A DNA stretch of 64,000 nt from Lasioglossum baleicum (taxonomy: Eukaryota; Arthropoda; Insecta; Hymenoptera; Halictidae): positions 7,068,001-7,132,000 of the forward strand of contig NC_134941.1 in NCBI RefSeq assembly GCF_051020765.1, read 5' to 3'. The position numbers and the translations under genes were made by a program. Shown piece after piece: positions 42,201 through 48,938 of the stretch. Positions within the stretch are counted from its first letter, which is position 1; each line of letters begins with the position of its first letter. Below the pieces are notes generated by a model. The model did no database searches, was not told the DNA's origin, and worked only from the letters and a program-made list of their open reading frames with translations.

Positions 42201-45200
42201 ATTTTAATGGAATATGTTCGTTTTATGCGTTTATTCCAGTATTTCGTCATTTCAAATAATATCGACTCTCAATCTTCCGTTTGACCTGTTGACAGTGACT
42301 TTCGAATGTTCTTTTTCTTCTTCTGATTTTCAAGTACCCAGATTCAACGACCTTGACCGTGGCCTTGTCACATGTTGCCAACAACTCCCCCTTAATAACG
42401 TAATCTAATACCTAACTTCCTTTGAGATTATTGTGTAAAGAAAGATTTTTGAGCCTCAACTTGACACGATTATTGAAAAGCCTATTAAAAAGCTTCCAAT
42501 AAATAAAGTGGTGATACACAAGAAAAGAGCCGCCCTCGTCCACGTCTAGTACACCCGGTTCTTCTGGGTCAAGGGACGACTACAGCGAATTGAATCACGG
42601 TGAGTTGGTCGCATTCGGTATATGGGTTGTGGAAAATATTCCAAGTGGAGACGGAACGGGAGACAAAAGTTCAATGAATAAAAAAGGATGCCGGTAGGGC
42701 AGCGGAGGAGGCAAGAGGAGGAGAAGAATAGTGTTGCAGGGGTGGATTGTATTGGAACAGATCGGCCCGATGTTGTGTGCACATGACACAGGAGATACGG
42801 GGTAGTACGCGGATAACGACAGTGCCGTACACGTGACTTTACGGTGGGTTGACCGAGGGTGGTTCCAGGTGGCACTCCAAGCACTGGAGTAACATTCACG
42901 TGTTGTTGCACGGGGTTCACCCTCTGTCCCCGACCCCCCGACCCTCGACCCTCGATCCCCTCCCCTCTCCCCAACTACAAGTACATTCAAAGCGTTCTCC
43001 AGGCCTCTGTACGCGTGATATTACGCGGAAACTCGATGAAAGAGTAACAACGTATTTAATTCAAAATACTGGGTTAACGATAATTGTCGGGCAAATTGAA
43101 TCGTCAGAATCCGACGAGAATTCAATTGAGGGGGTTCGATCGATTTAGTAATTCTTGTACAGCGGTCGGGGGTCCGCAAGAATTAGCCCCGGCGCTAAAC
43201 AAAACCGTTCCTTTCAGCCTTTCCGATGGTGCACTCGCGGAACCATGATTTGCGAACGTAACGAGACCAATCAACGTAATCATGACGTAGCGAACGTTGC
43301 GTCACAGCGGACGACTGTAACTAACTCCCTGCTCGTGTAGATGCTTGAATTTTAAATGAACCGCGCAATGTAATCTAGCGTTGTACGGTAGTGCCTCGAT
43401 ATATGGGAAAATTTGAGGACCGAGGTGTCACTCGTATGTAGTGTACCGACCGTATTCCTTGATACGCGTGCAACGAAGCAGAGGAATGAAGCAGGTATCG
43501 TGAGACAATACTAATTCTGTGACGAAACCTTGCTTTGCATTGTTTCGTTTTTGTGAAATTGTTGTTAATACATCCGTGACATTTTCTGATTAATATGACG
43601 CCAAACACGACACAATTTGCATCGTATTTACTTCTACAATTTGTATCAGCAGTTCGGATAAAGGAGATTCTACTAAAACGTCAGTGGAACAAGCATGCTC
43701 TAAATCCGGCCGTGTTTGGTCTCGTTTTAATAAAAAAAATGTGACAAGTATGTTCATAGAAGCCTCGTCAAAAGATAATTGACGATAAAAAAAATTTTGT
43801 TATTATAGATTATCACTATTGTCTTGATTCTACTCAAAGGCTACACCCTACAGCAATGGATATAAATTTTTAACAAATATCGTGTATGTACATCTCTTTC
43901 ACATATATAGAGACATTATTGCATATCGAAATTTAAAGGGCTTCAAATCCGAGACTGTAAAAGTGAACTCGCGACCCGATGTATTTCGCTCGAATATTTA
44001 ACCGGGATTAATAAATAATCTACCTCTCACTCTCTGCCACCCTCCGCCCCTCTCTATTTCTCCCTCACGTCCAACCTCGTCAATATATTCGAGCGTTTCT
44101 TCTGGTAAAATTACTCATGCATGGAGTAATTGGCTTTTCACTATATCTACCGTGAATACATAGATATGGACTAGATGTAGCCCGCCGTACAATGCATTGC
44201 ATTTGAATCATGGTTAGTGGCATGTAGTATTACTCATTTGTTCTGACGGTGTGAACCCATTAAGTACGAGCGAAGCTATTTGTTGGTCCGTGTATGATCC
44301 AATCACTTCCTAATACCCGGGGAATACCCCGAAATTTCACGAGCCATCTGGCATCCGCGCTGTTTATGTTGGTACGTGGCTACCGATAATGCACTGATAT
44401 GATTATGTCTTTGATTATACGGCAAAAGTTATCCGTTAACGAGGATGCCCTAAGTACATGTTTAACCACGAAGAAAAACGAAGAGCAAAACGTTTCGATA
44501 GATCAACATTCAATTGCAAGGCTAACGTTCTTGTCTCATCGATTGGGAATTTGAATAAATTATTGTTGCGTTAATTAGGGACGATCGAACCGGGTTTGAA
44601 TGTGAGGAGGTACAAGCTTTTCAATTTTACCGATTGGAAATTCCTTGCAATCATTATCTTGACTAACAACGTAACAGTACAACTTATTTGGAGACAATTT
44701 GATACGAAATTACCGGCTTGGGGCCTCTGTAACGAATACGATGCCCCTAATAACGTTGATTTATGCCCGCTGGTTCAACTCCAAAGGGATCACAGAACGT
44801 GAGGACGCAGGGGTTGGGAGGGTCTAACGCAGACTACCTCAGTGCGTTACTTTGAATTGATTGCCGTATCCTTTTACACGTACCAGTTTGTCGCGTGGAT
44901 ATGTATGATACCATCCCCTCGACGGGGAAGAATATATCCGGATCGAAAACACGTAGCGCATGCAACTAAATCTAACTTTAGGAGCTTTTCAGATTCATCG
45001 CCGCTCCTGCATCTGATACTCTGATGCATAATTTATAATACAAATAATTCAATTTGTTTTCCCGACACGGACAAATTTCAACAACCACGAAAATGAAAGA
45101 CTTCCTAATGCATGCAAACAAGTAGATGTCTAAATTACGATGACACCAAAAACTATATATATTCCAATTGAGAATGTATACTTACAAACACTAACATGAT

Positions 45201-47144
45201 GAAAAATGCAGCAAGATACGAAGTTCTAGCCATCCACATGCTTACAAATCGATAATGTTCTCCAGTTACAACGTTTCTGTAAAATAAAGGTGAAGAACCT
45301 GTAAGCTGTACTCAATATGAAATGTTGAAATATGTAAGGAATTTGATTATGTCGCAAATTTTGTACCTTAGAAAACCATTATTGTCCTCGTGTTCCGCCA
45401 AAGTCTTAATACTCGACATTAATAAATCATCGTATCCCAAGAATTCGTCGAGTATAAATCTTGAAAAAGCGTCGCCAAAACATTTATCAGTGACAGGATC
45501 CAAAGTAACAATTTTCACAGGAATGTTTAACCTTTGCCTGGCAACAGGCGATAATCTCAAGAAACCATATTCTAATGAATATTCTACGATATAACCATCA
45601 TCTAGAAACGTAAACAGTTTTAAAAAATATTGATCGCAGTATTCCAATATATGTATATATATACGTATATGTATATATACTATTAGTATAACTTTATTAT
45701 AACTTTACTCTACCTGATCTAGATGCTTTATCAGTTTCAGAGTTTTGTTCCTTTAAAGGTTGAATAACATCCTCTGTATTTGATTTATTTACATCTTCCG
45801 TTCCAGTATTGTTTAGTACGTTTATTAATTGTATTATTTTTTCATCGGATGTCTGGAATGTTAAGTAAGAAATGATATAAATGAAAAACAACGAGTCAAA
45901 ACAATGTAATCATAGTAACGCTTCGAAAGATTCGACAGTTTCACTCTTAATCTTAGCGTATGATGATCGGGTCACTGTAGGTCCAACCAGCAACATACAT
46001 AGATTCTAAACATGTGTATAGTATAGAGTATCTTTTAATTGGTAAGACACCCTCTGAGGGCGAACCTACATGAACATTAATAAATTTAGAATATAATCTT
46101 TCAAATCGCTAAGCTAAGAAGTATATAAACCTAATTCGAATGATTTCCTGTTTCCTAGTGCCCGGATCCGAAATGTTCTCGAATATTTCGAAAAGTTACT
46201 GTAAATTATCTTTGAGTTGTTCAATTATTGGTACCTACTTGCTTACTGTTTGTATCTACTTCATTCCAAAGTTTCGTTGAATATGAAGGACTTGTTGTTG
46301 TATTACTTACACTTAAATTTGGATCTTGTGCCTCACCAGAAACAGTTTTAGTAGCTGTTTCTTTCTCATATAACGGTAAATTATCGTGGTGTTCGTCATT
46401 AGATATTTTACCAGCATCTCTATCTTCGTCGACGGCGGATGGTTCAATATTTATAAATCTGTTAATGAAATAATGATAACAATATAGTATGTACGACAAA
46501 ATGCATTAATATTTTTTTATTAAATATTTGTAGAGAGTGAATTTCCTCTTACCCATCTGTAGGTAATATGCCTAAAACATTAATTAAATTATCAACTTTT
46601 TCTTGTCTCAGTTTCTCTTCCTTAGCATAGCTTTTTTCTATACTATAGTCTTCTCCTCCGTTTCGAAGTATTTCAACTCTTAGTATACCATCCCGTGGCC
46701 AATCATCTCTTATATGTTCTAAACAATTAATTGGTGCACGTGAAAATACTATGTGGATATAAGCCAGCACGAAAAATGCTAATATTGCCTGAAATGCATA
46801 ATTCATAATTGTATAATCGCTGTTGTATTATTTCTTTATAAAGTTAACAGAATAAGAAGAAGATGACTCACCTTTAACAAAACTATGAATTCTATCACAC
46901 GTCTGACGCGCCTTGGAAACACCCTTGCATAAGTTAATGCTGCCTTGACAAATATCGCATGAAACAATCTGTCTCGAACATTAACTAATGGGTTTAGATT
47001 GTTATTATTTCTCATATTATTATTATCCATGTTATTATTATTTAAAGTCCTCCGACTCGTATCACTACCACTAGGGTTATTACGTACAGATGCACCGTTC
47101 TGATTATTTATTACTGGTATGGCACCACCATCAGCTTGTGGCAT
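3072..47144 (-). CDS. TMEM259: Membralin (TMEM259), nine coding exons, 3' end outside window
   Basis: Multi-pass ER membrane protein. In mammals membralin works with the E3 ligase RNF185 in ER-associated degradation. Coding exons in transcript order: 47144-46872, 46788-46553, 46458-46239, 45852-45714, 45601-45367, 45276-45186, 40171-40114, 22869-22786, 3204-3072. All have GT/AG borders and the codon phases join without a break, giving 489 residues plus a partial Arg codon. Family landmarks: NPLVNVRDRLFHAIF (about residues 51-65), the first membrane segment with YIHIVFSRAPINCLEH, YIVEYSLEYGFLRLS, DEFLGYDDLLMSS, EHYRFVSMWMARTSYLAAFF, LLRYSHHQVFVFIVDLLQML and MEAIMSEFFND. The start is the first ATG in frame (MPQADGG); the frame is open further upstream but without an ATG. 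The N terminus is Asn-rich (residues 35-51), and the loop between membrane segments 1 and 2 is divergent and low-complexity. The last exons, after KRHWLR, are not in the window. Confidence 0.95.
4741..4880. repeat. AT-rich degenerate microsatellite
   Basis: Imperfect reiteration of AATATAGAATA/ATAATATA units; simple low-complexity DNA inside membralin intron 8. Confidence 0.7.
7099..7817. mobile_element. MITE with about 22-bp TIRs and internal duplication
   Basis: The left end GGTGGAGTGGGGTAAGTCCG (from 7100) is complemented by the right end at 7794-7816, with about two mismatches. TA-rich flanks suggest a TA target. Inside, a roughly 85-bp segment starting near GGGGCAAGAAAAGAAT occurs twice (about 7319 and 7505). 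No transposase frame was found; class unassigned, possibly Tc1/mariner-like. Confidence 0.75.
11057..12311. mobile_element. hAT-like nonautonomous element, copy 1, with nested insertion
   Basis: The ends TAGGGATGGGATCAAG and CTTGATCACATCCTTA form inverted repeats. Flanking 8-bp direct repeats CCCCTAAC (11049-11056) and CCACTAAC (12312-12319) differ at one base. The body is shared with the copy at 21327-22137, which lacks the palindromic insert at about 11082-11667. Internal repeats of AAGTACTT and TTCGAA type are frequent. No transposase. Confidence 0.85.
11082..11667. mobile_element. Palindromic MITE nested in hAT-like copy 1
   Basis: Near full-length inverted repeat. TTCGGAAAAATAT near the left end matches ATATTTTTCCGA at the right, and ACTATACGATTTGAACTTTT at left matches the complement of AAAAAGTTCAAATTGTATAGT at right. 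The centre has complementary TTTGTAGATCTGTGTCAATTG and its mirror. Left boundary TA-CAGTTATTCGG is clear; the right terminal bases appear lost. Resembles the elements at 17696 and 25765. Confidence 0.75.
13269..14245. mobile_element. Unclassified element with 37-bp terminal inverted repeats
   Basis: The left end begins CACAGTGATCGATTCCTCGA and runs 37 bp to AAAAT. The right end, 14209-14245, is its complement with one mismatch. Both ends are directly flanked by CAATG (13264-13268 and 14246-14250), a possible 5-bp target duplication. The 900-bp interior has only one short minus-strand frame (13657-13863) with no recognisable transposase motif. Superfamily unknown to me. Confidence 0.75.
15915..16338. 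mobile_element. Pogo/Tigger-like MITE
   Basis: The ends CAGTAAATCCTCTGTAG and the complement of CTGTAGGAGGATTTGCTG are imperfect inverted repeats flanked by TA on both sides (15913-15914 and 16339-16340). The interior has a GC-rich stretch (about 15970-16110). It also has a segment with TAAACTAGTAAATA and TCGTGTTTGG that recurs elsewhere in the window. Confidence 0.65.
17696..18347. mobile_element. Palindromic MITE with TA target duplication (652 bp)
   Basis: The ends CAGTTAGGAGCAAA (17696-17709) and TTTGCTCCTAACTG (18334-18347) are perfect inverted repeats flanked by TA (17694-17695, 18348-18349). The pairing continues through almost the whole element to a centre near 18020, so a transcript would fold into a hairpin of about 300 bp. 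Tc1/mariner-type target site; no coding capacity. Confidence 0.88.
20139..20180. repeat. TA microsatellite adjoining a solo mariner-like end
   Basis: A (TA)n run is followed directly by CTGCCGGTCAAAAGTATGGA, which resembles a Tc1/mariner terminus. No complementary end was found nearby. A CT-rich microsatellite lies just before it (20080-20106). Confidence 0.45.
21327..22137. mobile_element. hAT-like nonautonomous element, copy 2
   Basis: Same family as 11057-12311 but without the nested palindrome. The right end is CTTGATCCCATCCCTA, and the left end TGGGAATGGGATCAAG has mutated slightly. Flanking 8-bp repeats CTAACGAG (21319-21326) and CTAACGAC (22138-22145) differ at one base. Confidence 0.85.
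22786..22869 (-). CDS. TMEM259: Membralin exon 8 (84 bp)
   Basis: Encodes VDLLQMLEMNLSVTFPATSL and the following membrane segment LTVILALV. The acceptor is TTTCAG and the donor GTAAGT. Its phase (two leading bases, one trailing base) fits exons 7 and 9 exactly. This proves that the P450 cluster at 29.8-39.4 kb lies inside a membralin intron. Confidence 0.94.
25571..25724. mobile_element. Pogo/Tigger-like fragment
   Basis: CAGTGGAACCTCGATTATCC (from 25571) is a typical Tigger-type terminus. A degraded complementary end, GGTTCGGATAATTGTGG, lies near 25708. Adjacent sequence on both sides belongs to the TCGTGTTTGG dispersed family. Too decayed to define exact borders. Confidence 0.5.
25765..26366. 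mobile_element. Palindromic MITE with TA target duplication (602 bp)
   Basis: The ends CAGTGGCCCACAAAAGTGTT and the complement of AACACTTTTGTGGGCCACTG are perfect inverted repeats flanked by TA (25763-25764, 26367-26368). The arms pair through most of the length. It is inserted into an older repeat: TAAACAAGTAAATATA on its left and CTTCGAATTATGTCATGTTTGG on its right read as one unit of the dispersed family. Confidence 0.88.
29788..31341 (-). CDS. Cytochrome P450, CYP9 family (nested copy 1), 517 aa
   Basis: ER-anchored haem monooxygenase; CYP9 enzymes of insects oxidise xenobiotics and need NADPH-P450 reductase. One uninterrupted reading frame with no introns. It has an N-terminal membrane anchor (residues 10-30), a positive hinge and proline-rich VPSVPSLP (41-48), C-helix WKEMR (136-140), I-helix oxygen-binding AGFDTSS (312-318), K-helix ExxR ETLR (370-373), PERF (431-434) and the haem signature PFGLGPRKCIG with ligand Cys457. 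Length is normal for the family and all catalytic hallmarks are intact. It is the most divergent of the three, with Lys before the haem Cys where the other two have Met. It is last in transcript direction and nested in membralin intron 7 on the host strand. A TATA-like TTTATAA lies about 50 bp upstream of the ATG. CYP9 subfamily cannot be fixed without alignment. Confidence 0.95.
   Translation of the reverse strand: MEIPSFSVSYNLLVVGVIVIGLAKLISSLYEQINYWARRGVPSVPSLPVLGSGWKMFTRQISMPDIVMQWYNLQPDVKYIGTMDFATPSVMVRDPDLIRDIGIKHFEHFPDHESFIDEKIDPVFGKNVFSLKGDRWKEMRNTLSPTFTASKMRFMFDLVSECSKQFTDYLYTHPEQFSQVDLKELFTRYTNDVIATAAFGISVNSLKDRENEFYVKGADATKFSGFFRLLKFLFFRASPQLSKLLGLKFLSRDTGNFFQRVVAETVSARDAQKIVRPDMIHLLMQARDKDKLTTHQLTIDDIVAQAFIFFLAGFDTSSTLMSYIGYELAVNPDVQEKLREEVDSHMAEGNGVISYEELLKMDYMEMVVSETLRKHPPTVLTDRICAQKFELPAAGPGYDSVTVNPGDKITFPVFGLHRDPKYFPDPEKFDPERFNEQNKDKVNPYAYLPFGLGPRKCIGNRFALMETKILVANLVHRFNLKRTEKTMVPIVYSKQNFSIIPDEGIWIGLEKREGIAN
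31342..33457. other. Spacer between P450 copy 1 and the relic
   Basis: Holds the promoter of P450 copy 1 (TATA-like box near 31395) and then AT-rich sequence. I see no further P450 fragment or other gene. Confidence 0.55.
31391..31400 (-). promoter_or_regulatory. TATA-like box of P450 copy 1
   Basis: Minus-strand GTTTATAAC about 50 bp upstream of the ATG, at a distance similar to the TATA box of P450 copy 2. Weaker match; no mapped transcript start. Confidence 0.35.
33458..33700 (-). pseudogene. CYP9 P450 pseudogene relic
   Basis: On the minus strand a translated stretch aligns with the K-helix region of the neighbouring CYP9 genes. The order is YDSIGKMKYMGMVVSE, ETVR (ExxR, 33602-33613), AFIDR, FELPSAGFG and TVHPGE. 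It then continues as stop-V-stop-F where the intact copies have N-V-W-F, and a weak match to the MLH segment follows. The two in-frame TGA stops are at 33497-33499 and 33491-33493. Both ends fade into unrelated sequence; no anchor, I-helix or haem loop was found. The fragment keeps the orientation of the cluster and lies between copies 1 and 2, so it is most simply a dead tandem paralogue. Confidence 0.8.
33850..34115. repeat. Unclassified repeat-like segment ending in GGGACACCCTGTATA
   Basis: The terminal motif TATACAGGGTGTCCC (minus strand) and the following GC-balanced stretch are of the kind seen at the ends of dispersed insect elements. A related TATACAGGGTGGG occurs at about 51395. No opposite terminus found here. 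Confidence 0.4.
34134..35678 (-). CDS. Cytochrome P450, CYP9 family (nested copy 2), 514 aa
   Basis: Intronless CYP9-type P450. Membrane anchor at residues 9-30, KKRGVPNTQELP hinge (37-48), WRNMR C-helix (134-138), AGFDTVS I-helix (308-314), ETLR (366-369), PERF (427-430) and the haem signature PFGLGPRMCIG with Cys453. Very similar to nested copy 3 in the anchor, in NEENKKNI and around the haem loop, so the two look like a recent tandem duplication, with copy 1 older. Family role: microsomal oxidation of plant toxins and pesticides; the substrate is not readable from sequence. A strong TATA box (TATAAAA) lies about 45-50 bp upstream of the ATG. The P450 relic lies about 0.4 kb beyond its stop codon. 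Confidence 0.95.
   Translation of the reverse strand: MEFASSWSAFQILVVTLVVVGLTKVLTSLYHKHTYWKKRGVPNTQELPFSRWRWWLWQVTFLEYIKFIYTNHTKVRYVGTVQFGRPTIIVRDPELVKDVAIKHFDHFTDHRSLISEEYEPIFGSNLLSLTGDRWRNMRTTLSPFFTSSKMRFMYGLVSKCSHDFFDYLYHHPELCSMVDGYATFKRFANDVIATSAFGISVNSLKDRDNEFYKTGIEMVHLFKSITTLKFMMMSVCPRLCKMIGLSVLPKSMKSFLRKTISDTVRIRKEQGIVRPDMIHLLMQAKEEQKLVELSVDDIVAQAFIFFLAGFDTVSTMMSFMSLELAMNQDVQEKLREETDRYLAEEDGDVSYEALSKMEYMEMVISETLRKYPTVAIIDRVCVETFELPPAAPGYKPATVYPGENVWFPIQMLHSDPKYFPDPEKFDPERFNEENKKNIVPYSYLPFGLGPRMCIGNRFALMEVKIMMIHLLQRFVIEPNEKTKPVVSKKNHFQILPDDGFWYTLRRRDAQGGPV
35721..35730 (-). promoter_or_regulatory. TATA box of P450 copy 2
   Basis: GGTATAAAAG on the minus strand, about 45-50 bp upstream of the ATG. 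It is a good arthropod TATA match and would place the transcript start only about 15-25 bases before the start codon. Further upstream, near 35765, is a GTCAGCGTG motif in a CACGT-rich palindromic context that could bind bZIP factors; that part is inference. Confidence 0.5.
35731..36494. other. Upstream region of P450 copy 2
   Basis: AT-rich spacer between the P450 copy 2 promoter and the hAT element. It includes a CACGT-rich stretch at about 35733-35775. No gene seen. Confidence 0.5.
36503..37159 (-). mobile_element. Deleted hAT element with transposase C-terminal remnant
   Basis: Terminal inverted repeats of 17 bp match perfectly (CAGTGCCGTAACGAGGG at 36503-36519 and its complement at 37143-37159). 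They are flanked by 8-bp direct repeats CATACATG (36495-36502) and CATATATG (37160-37167), one mismatch, the size typical of hAT insertion. Inside, on the minus strand, is a short frame ending at 36847. Its YPNLDVELRI, PVTTASCKRSFSKLK and SYLRYSIGQERL match the hAT C-terminal dimerisation domain. The rest of the transposase is gone, so it cannot move by itself. It lies between P450 copies 2 and 3 inside membralin intron 7. Confidence 0.88.
37168..37848. other. Spacer between hAT remnant and P450 copy 3
   Basis: AT-rich sequence directly downstream (in transcript direction) of P450 copy 3; would contain its 3' untranslated region. No gene seen. Confidence 0.5.
37849..39384 (-). CDS. Cytochrome P450, CYP9 family (nested copy 3), 511 aa
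   Basis: Intronless CYP9-type P450, first of the cluster in transcript direction. Membrane anchor at 9-30, KKRGVPSIPNQP hinge (37-48), WKTMR C-helix (131-135), AGFDTVS I-helix (305-311), ETLR (363-366), PERF (424-427) and haem ligand Cys450. The haem signature is PFGLGPRMCIA, with Ala in place of the usual Gly two residues after Cys; Ala is tolerated in other P450s, so the enzyme is probably active. Closest in the window to nested copy 2. Its upstream region lacks a clear TATA box at the usual distance; a half Maf-recognition-like TGCTGAC is present near 39404. It sits 0.7 kb from membralin exon 7. Confidence 0.95.
   Translation of the reverse strand: MELVWNWSAFLILAGTLIVICLTKFITVLHHQSTYWKKRGVPSIPNQPWRVFFQRITFLDLVKGIYNYHKDVKYIGTMDFTVPTAVIKDPELIKELGIKHFDHFTDHRTFPDEKVEPIFGKNIFSLKGDRWKTMRTTLSPFFTSSKMKLMFDLVSTCSHEFFDYLYNHPELCSMVDAKQTFTIFTNDVIATSAYGISVNTLKDRDNEFYRNGTKISRSLGSLNIIKFMLIRIFPRLSKMAGLTVFPPASIEFIQKIVRETVKKREELRIVRPDMIHLLMQARNAQTENKITLDDMVAQAFGFFIAGFDTVSTAMSFMTLELVNHPDIQDKLREEVDRYLAEDNGEISYEALSKMEYLDMVVSETLRKYPIVPFIDRVCVKQYELPPAAPGYKSTTIYPGQNLWFPACALHYDPQYFPDPEKFDPERFNEENKKNIVSCTYMPFGLGPRMCIANRFALMEIKIMIVYLMQKFVIEPNEKTKPILTSRMNFQMLPMDGFWYSLRKRDDSPLIK
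39385..40113. other. Spacer between P450 copy 3 and membralin exon 7
   Basis: About 0.7 kb. It must hold the promoter of the first P450 in the cluster as well as the beginning of membralin intron 7. GC-richer for the first 130 bp upstream of the ATG, then AT-rich. No TATA box in a good position. Confidence 0.5.
40114..40171 (-). CDS. TMEM259: Membralin exon 7 (58 bp)
   Basis: Encodes TISISMLLRYSHHQVFVFI, directly continuing the second membrane segment. The acceptor is TTTCAG and the donor GTAAGT. It follows a 5.0-kb intron and precedes the 17.2-kb intron that contains the P450 cluster. It ends with one base of the Val codon that the next exon completes. Confidence 0.93.
40172..45185. other. 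Membralin intron 6 (5.0 kb)
   Basis: Contains a possible decayed retroelement region (about 41600-42395, minus), a GC-rich low-complexity stretch (42640-42970, CCCC/GGGG-rich) and a dispersed-repeat copy (about 43375-43760). No independent gene could be supported. Confidence 0.55.
45186..47144 (-). CDS. TMEM259: Membralin exons 1-6 (N terminus to second membrane segment)
   Basis: Six clustered exons separated by short introns of about 80-390 bp. They encode the Asn-rich N terminus, the first transmembrane segment, the long variable loop (acidic and Ser/Thr/Asn-rich, exons 2-4) and the conserved block that ends in the second transmembrane segment. Donors are GTGAGT, GTAAGA, GTAGGT, GTAGAG, GTACAA and GTAAGT. 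Exon 4 could be alternatively used, because it lies wholly in the low-complexity loop, but its phase (0 in, +1 out) would shift the frame if it were skipped. Confidence 0.93.
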
Positions 47145-48938
47145 TTTAAATATTATATAATATTTATTTTCAATAGGTGATGGTGTATCTAACAGATTGT
47201 TCACGCACAAGCCTCATGCATTATATTTTTCAAATGTATGTATGTATACATGATGTACATGTTTGCTTCCAGATTCAAGAACAGCTTTTCAATATTCTGA
47301 AACAGAAAGAGGAAGATGACTATACAGCATTAAATATCTCACATTTTATATATTCCTTAAATATACATGCTTTATTTAATCTCACGTTAATCTCACATAA
47401 GTATATCAGTTATAAATTTCAAAATATATAACATATTACATATTAAACTACAATATAACTATAAAAATATATAATATATAAGTATAATAAAAAATACATT
47501 CTCACTTGCAAAAGATAGCAGATTGTCACATATTTATTACTGCTTTGTATGTAAATATGTACAATATTTCAAAAACAATTTTTTAATAATTTTTTTCAGA
47601 TATATTGTACATGAAACAAAATAAACAAAACTCCCTAGCATTTCATATTTCAATACGAGGGAAGAACAAAAATGAAATATTAACATTTATGAAACAGGTA
47701 GCATAAATTACGTATAGGAAATTCGGAGCATAATCATAACCAACGTGGAACATAACCTGCAACACAGCTATTTAAGGGACCATAACCTAAAGTGACAATT
47801 ATATGTTTCATTACAAACTAATGACAGCTTTCAAATATATTAATCTTCTCTCGAGATTATCCATAAAATGTACTAGTTATTGCAAGCAATGTGTAACAAT
47901 AAAATATTTTGTTACGTAATTAAGTAATTTAAAATATTAATTACATGTCACAAAGAGATTCGGAAAACATTGTTCATGGTAGATTTTTCTATGCATACAT
48001 TCCGTTTTTAATAAATCGTTAAAATCCGGACATGACATTTCACAGCTGACACACGGGACCGCTGACAATTTTGTAAGACAAATCAACCATATCGTACCTT
48101 GATTGAAAGCAGAACAATTAATTTGATGCTATATTTCCACGATATAGTTCCTTTGGATGTCACTAAAGATAATAACAAATTCGTGAAAATACAGGTTGTC
48201 AGTAATAAGTATGTAATTCGACTTTCGTCAAATTGTCACTTCATCATCATATGTTTTGATATTCCGCAACACGTATATTTAGTCCCTAGCTCCGTAATGT
48301 TGCCAACTTTATAAAGCTAGAAAATTCTATTAAATTCTATAAACTGCTGACTCTGAAAATCCCTACTACGTCCCGTTTATTTTTATTGGCGCTTTGCAGT
48401 GCTTTATTGTTGATCGACCAATAGCACGATTTCATCACATGAAACAACAAAACTTACTGATGTATACAACAACACGGACCGCAAATTTTTGTATTGTAAC
48501 TGATTGTAACCAATTGTAACTGATTGTAACCGATGTTACATTTCTGAAAGTATTATTACTTTAATTTATTGCAAGAATATTACTATATATATTAAGTATA
48601 TTTCTGTATAATTTTATACAAATAAAGCTATTCAAAGATACGATTATTTTAAATCCAAGTGAAACACATCGAAATGAAACAACAAAACTTACTACTGATG
48701 TATACAACAACACGGACCTCAAACTTTGTATTGTAACCGATGTTACATTCCTGAAAGTATTATTACTTTAATTCATTACAAGAATATTATTACATATTTC
48801 TGTATAATTTTATACAAATAGATATATCGTTGAGGTATATGAAAATTTGTTTATGACTTAACATATCATGTACATACATAAAAATTAAAACATTTACTTT
48901 ATATATTTCAGATTACAACAAATTAATATTGCTGAATT
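47145..48938. other. Divergent membralin/RhoGEF intergenic region
   Basis: 1.8 kb between the two start codons on opposite strands. Carries a two-copy duplication (48441-48820) and short CTGATTGTAAC reiterations near 48500. Both 5' leaders and promoters must be here; the RhoGEF leader is spliced (acceptor 48910-48911). Confidence 0.55.
48441..48820. repeat. Duplicated segment upstream of RhoGEF (about 150-185 bp units)
   Basis: GAAACAACAAAACTTACT begins copies at 48441 and 48676. Both continue through GTATACAACAACACGGACC, CCGATGTTACAT, AAGTATTATTACTTTAAT and TCTGTATAATTTTATACAAA. The first copy has an extra reiterated TGTAACTGATTGTAAC block. Confidence 0.85.

Noticed and set aside
42546..42990. 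Overlapping 142- and 131-codon minus-strand frames
   Set aside because: Two frames of the same GC-rich low-complexity stretch are open together, which reflects base composition rather than coding. No domain seen.
47145..47210. Upstream extension of membralin from a non-ATG codon
   Set aside because: The extended frame begins with TTG; the first in-frame ATG is at 47144, preceded by an A-rich context.
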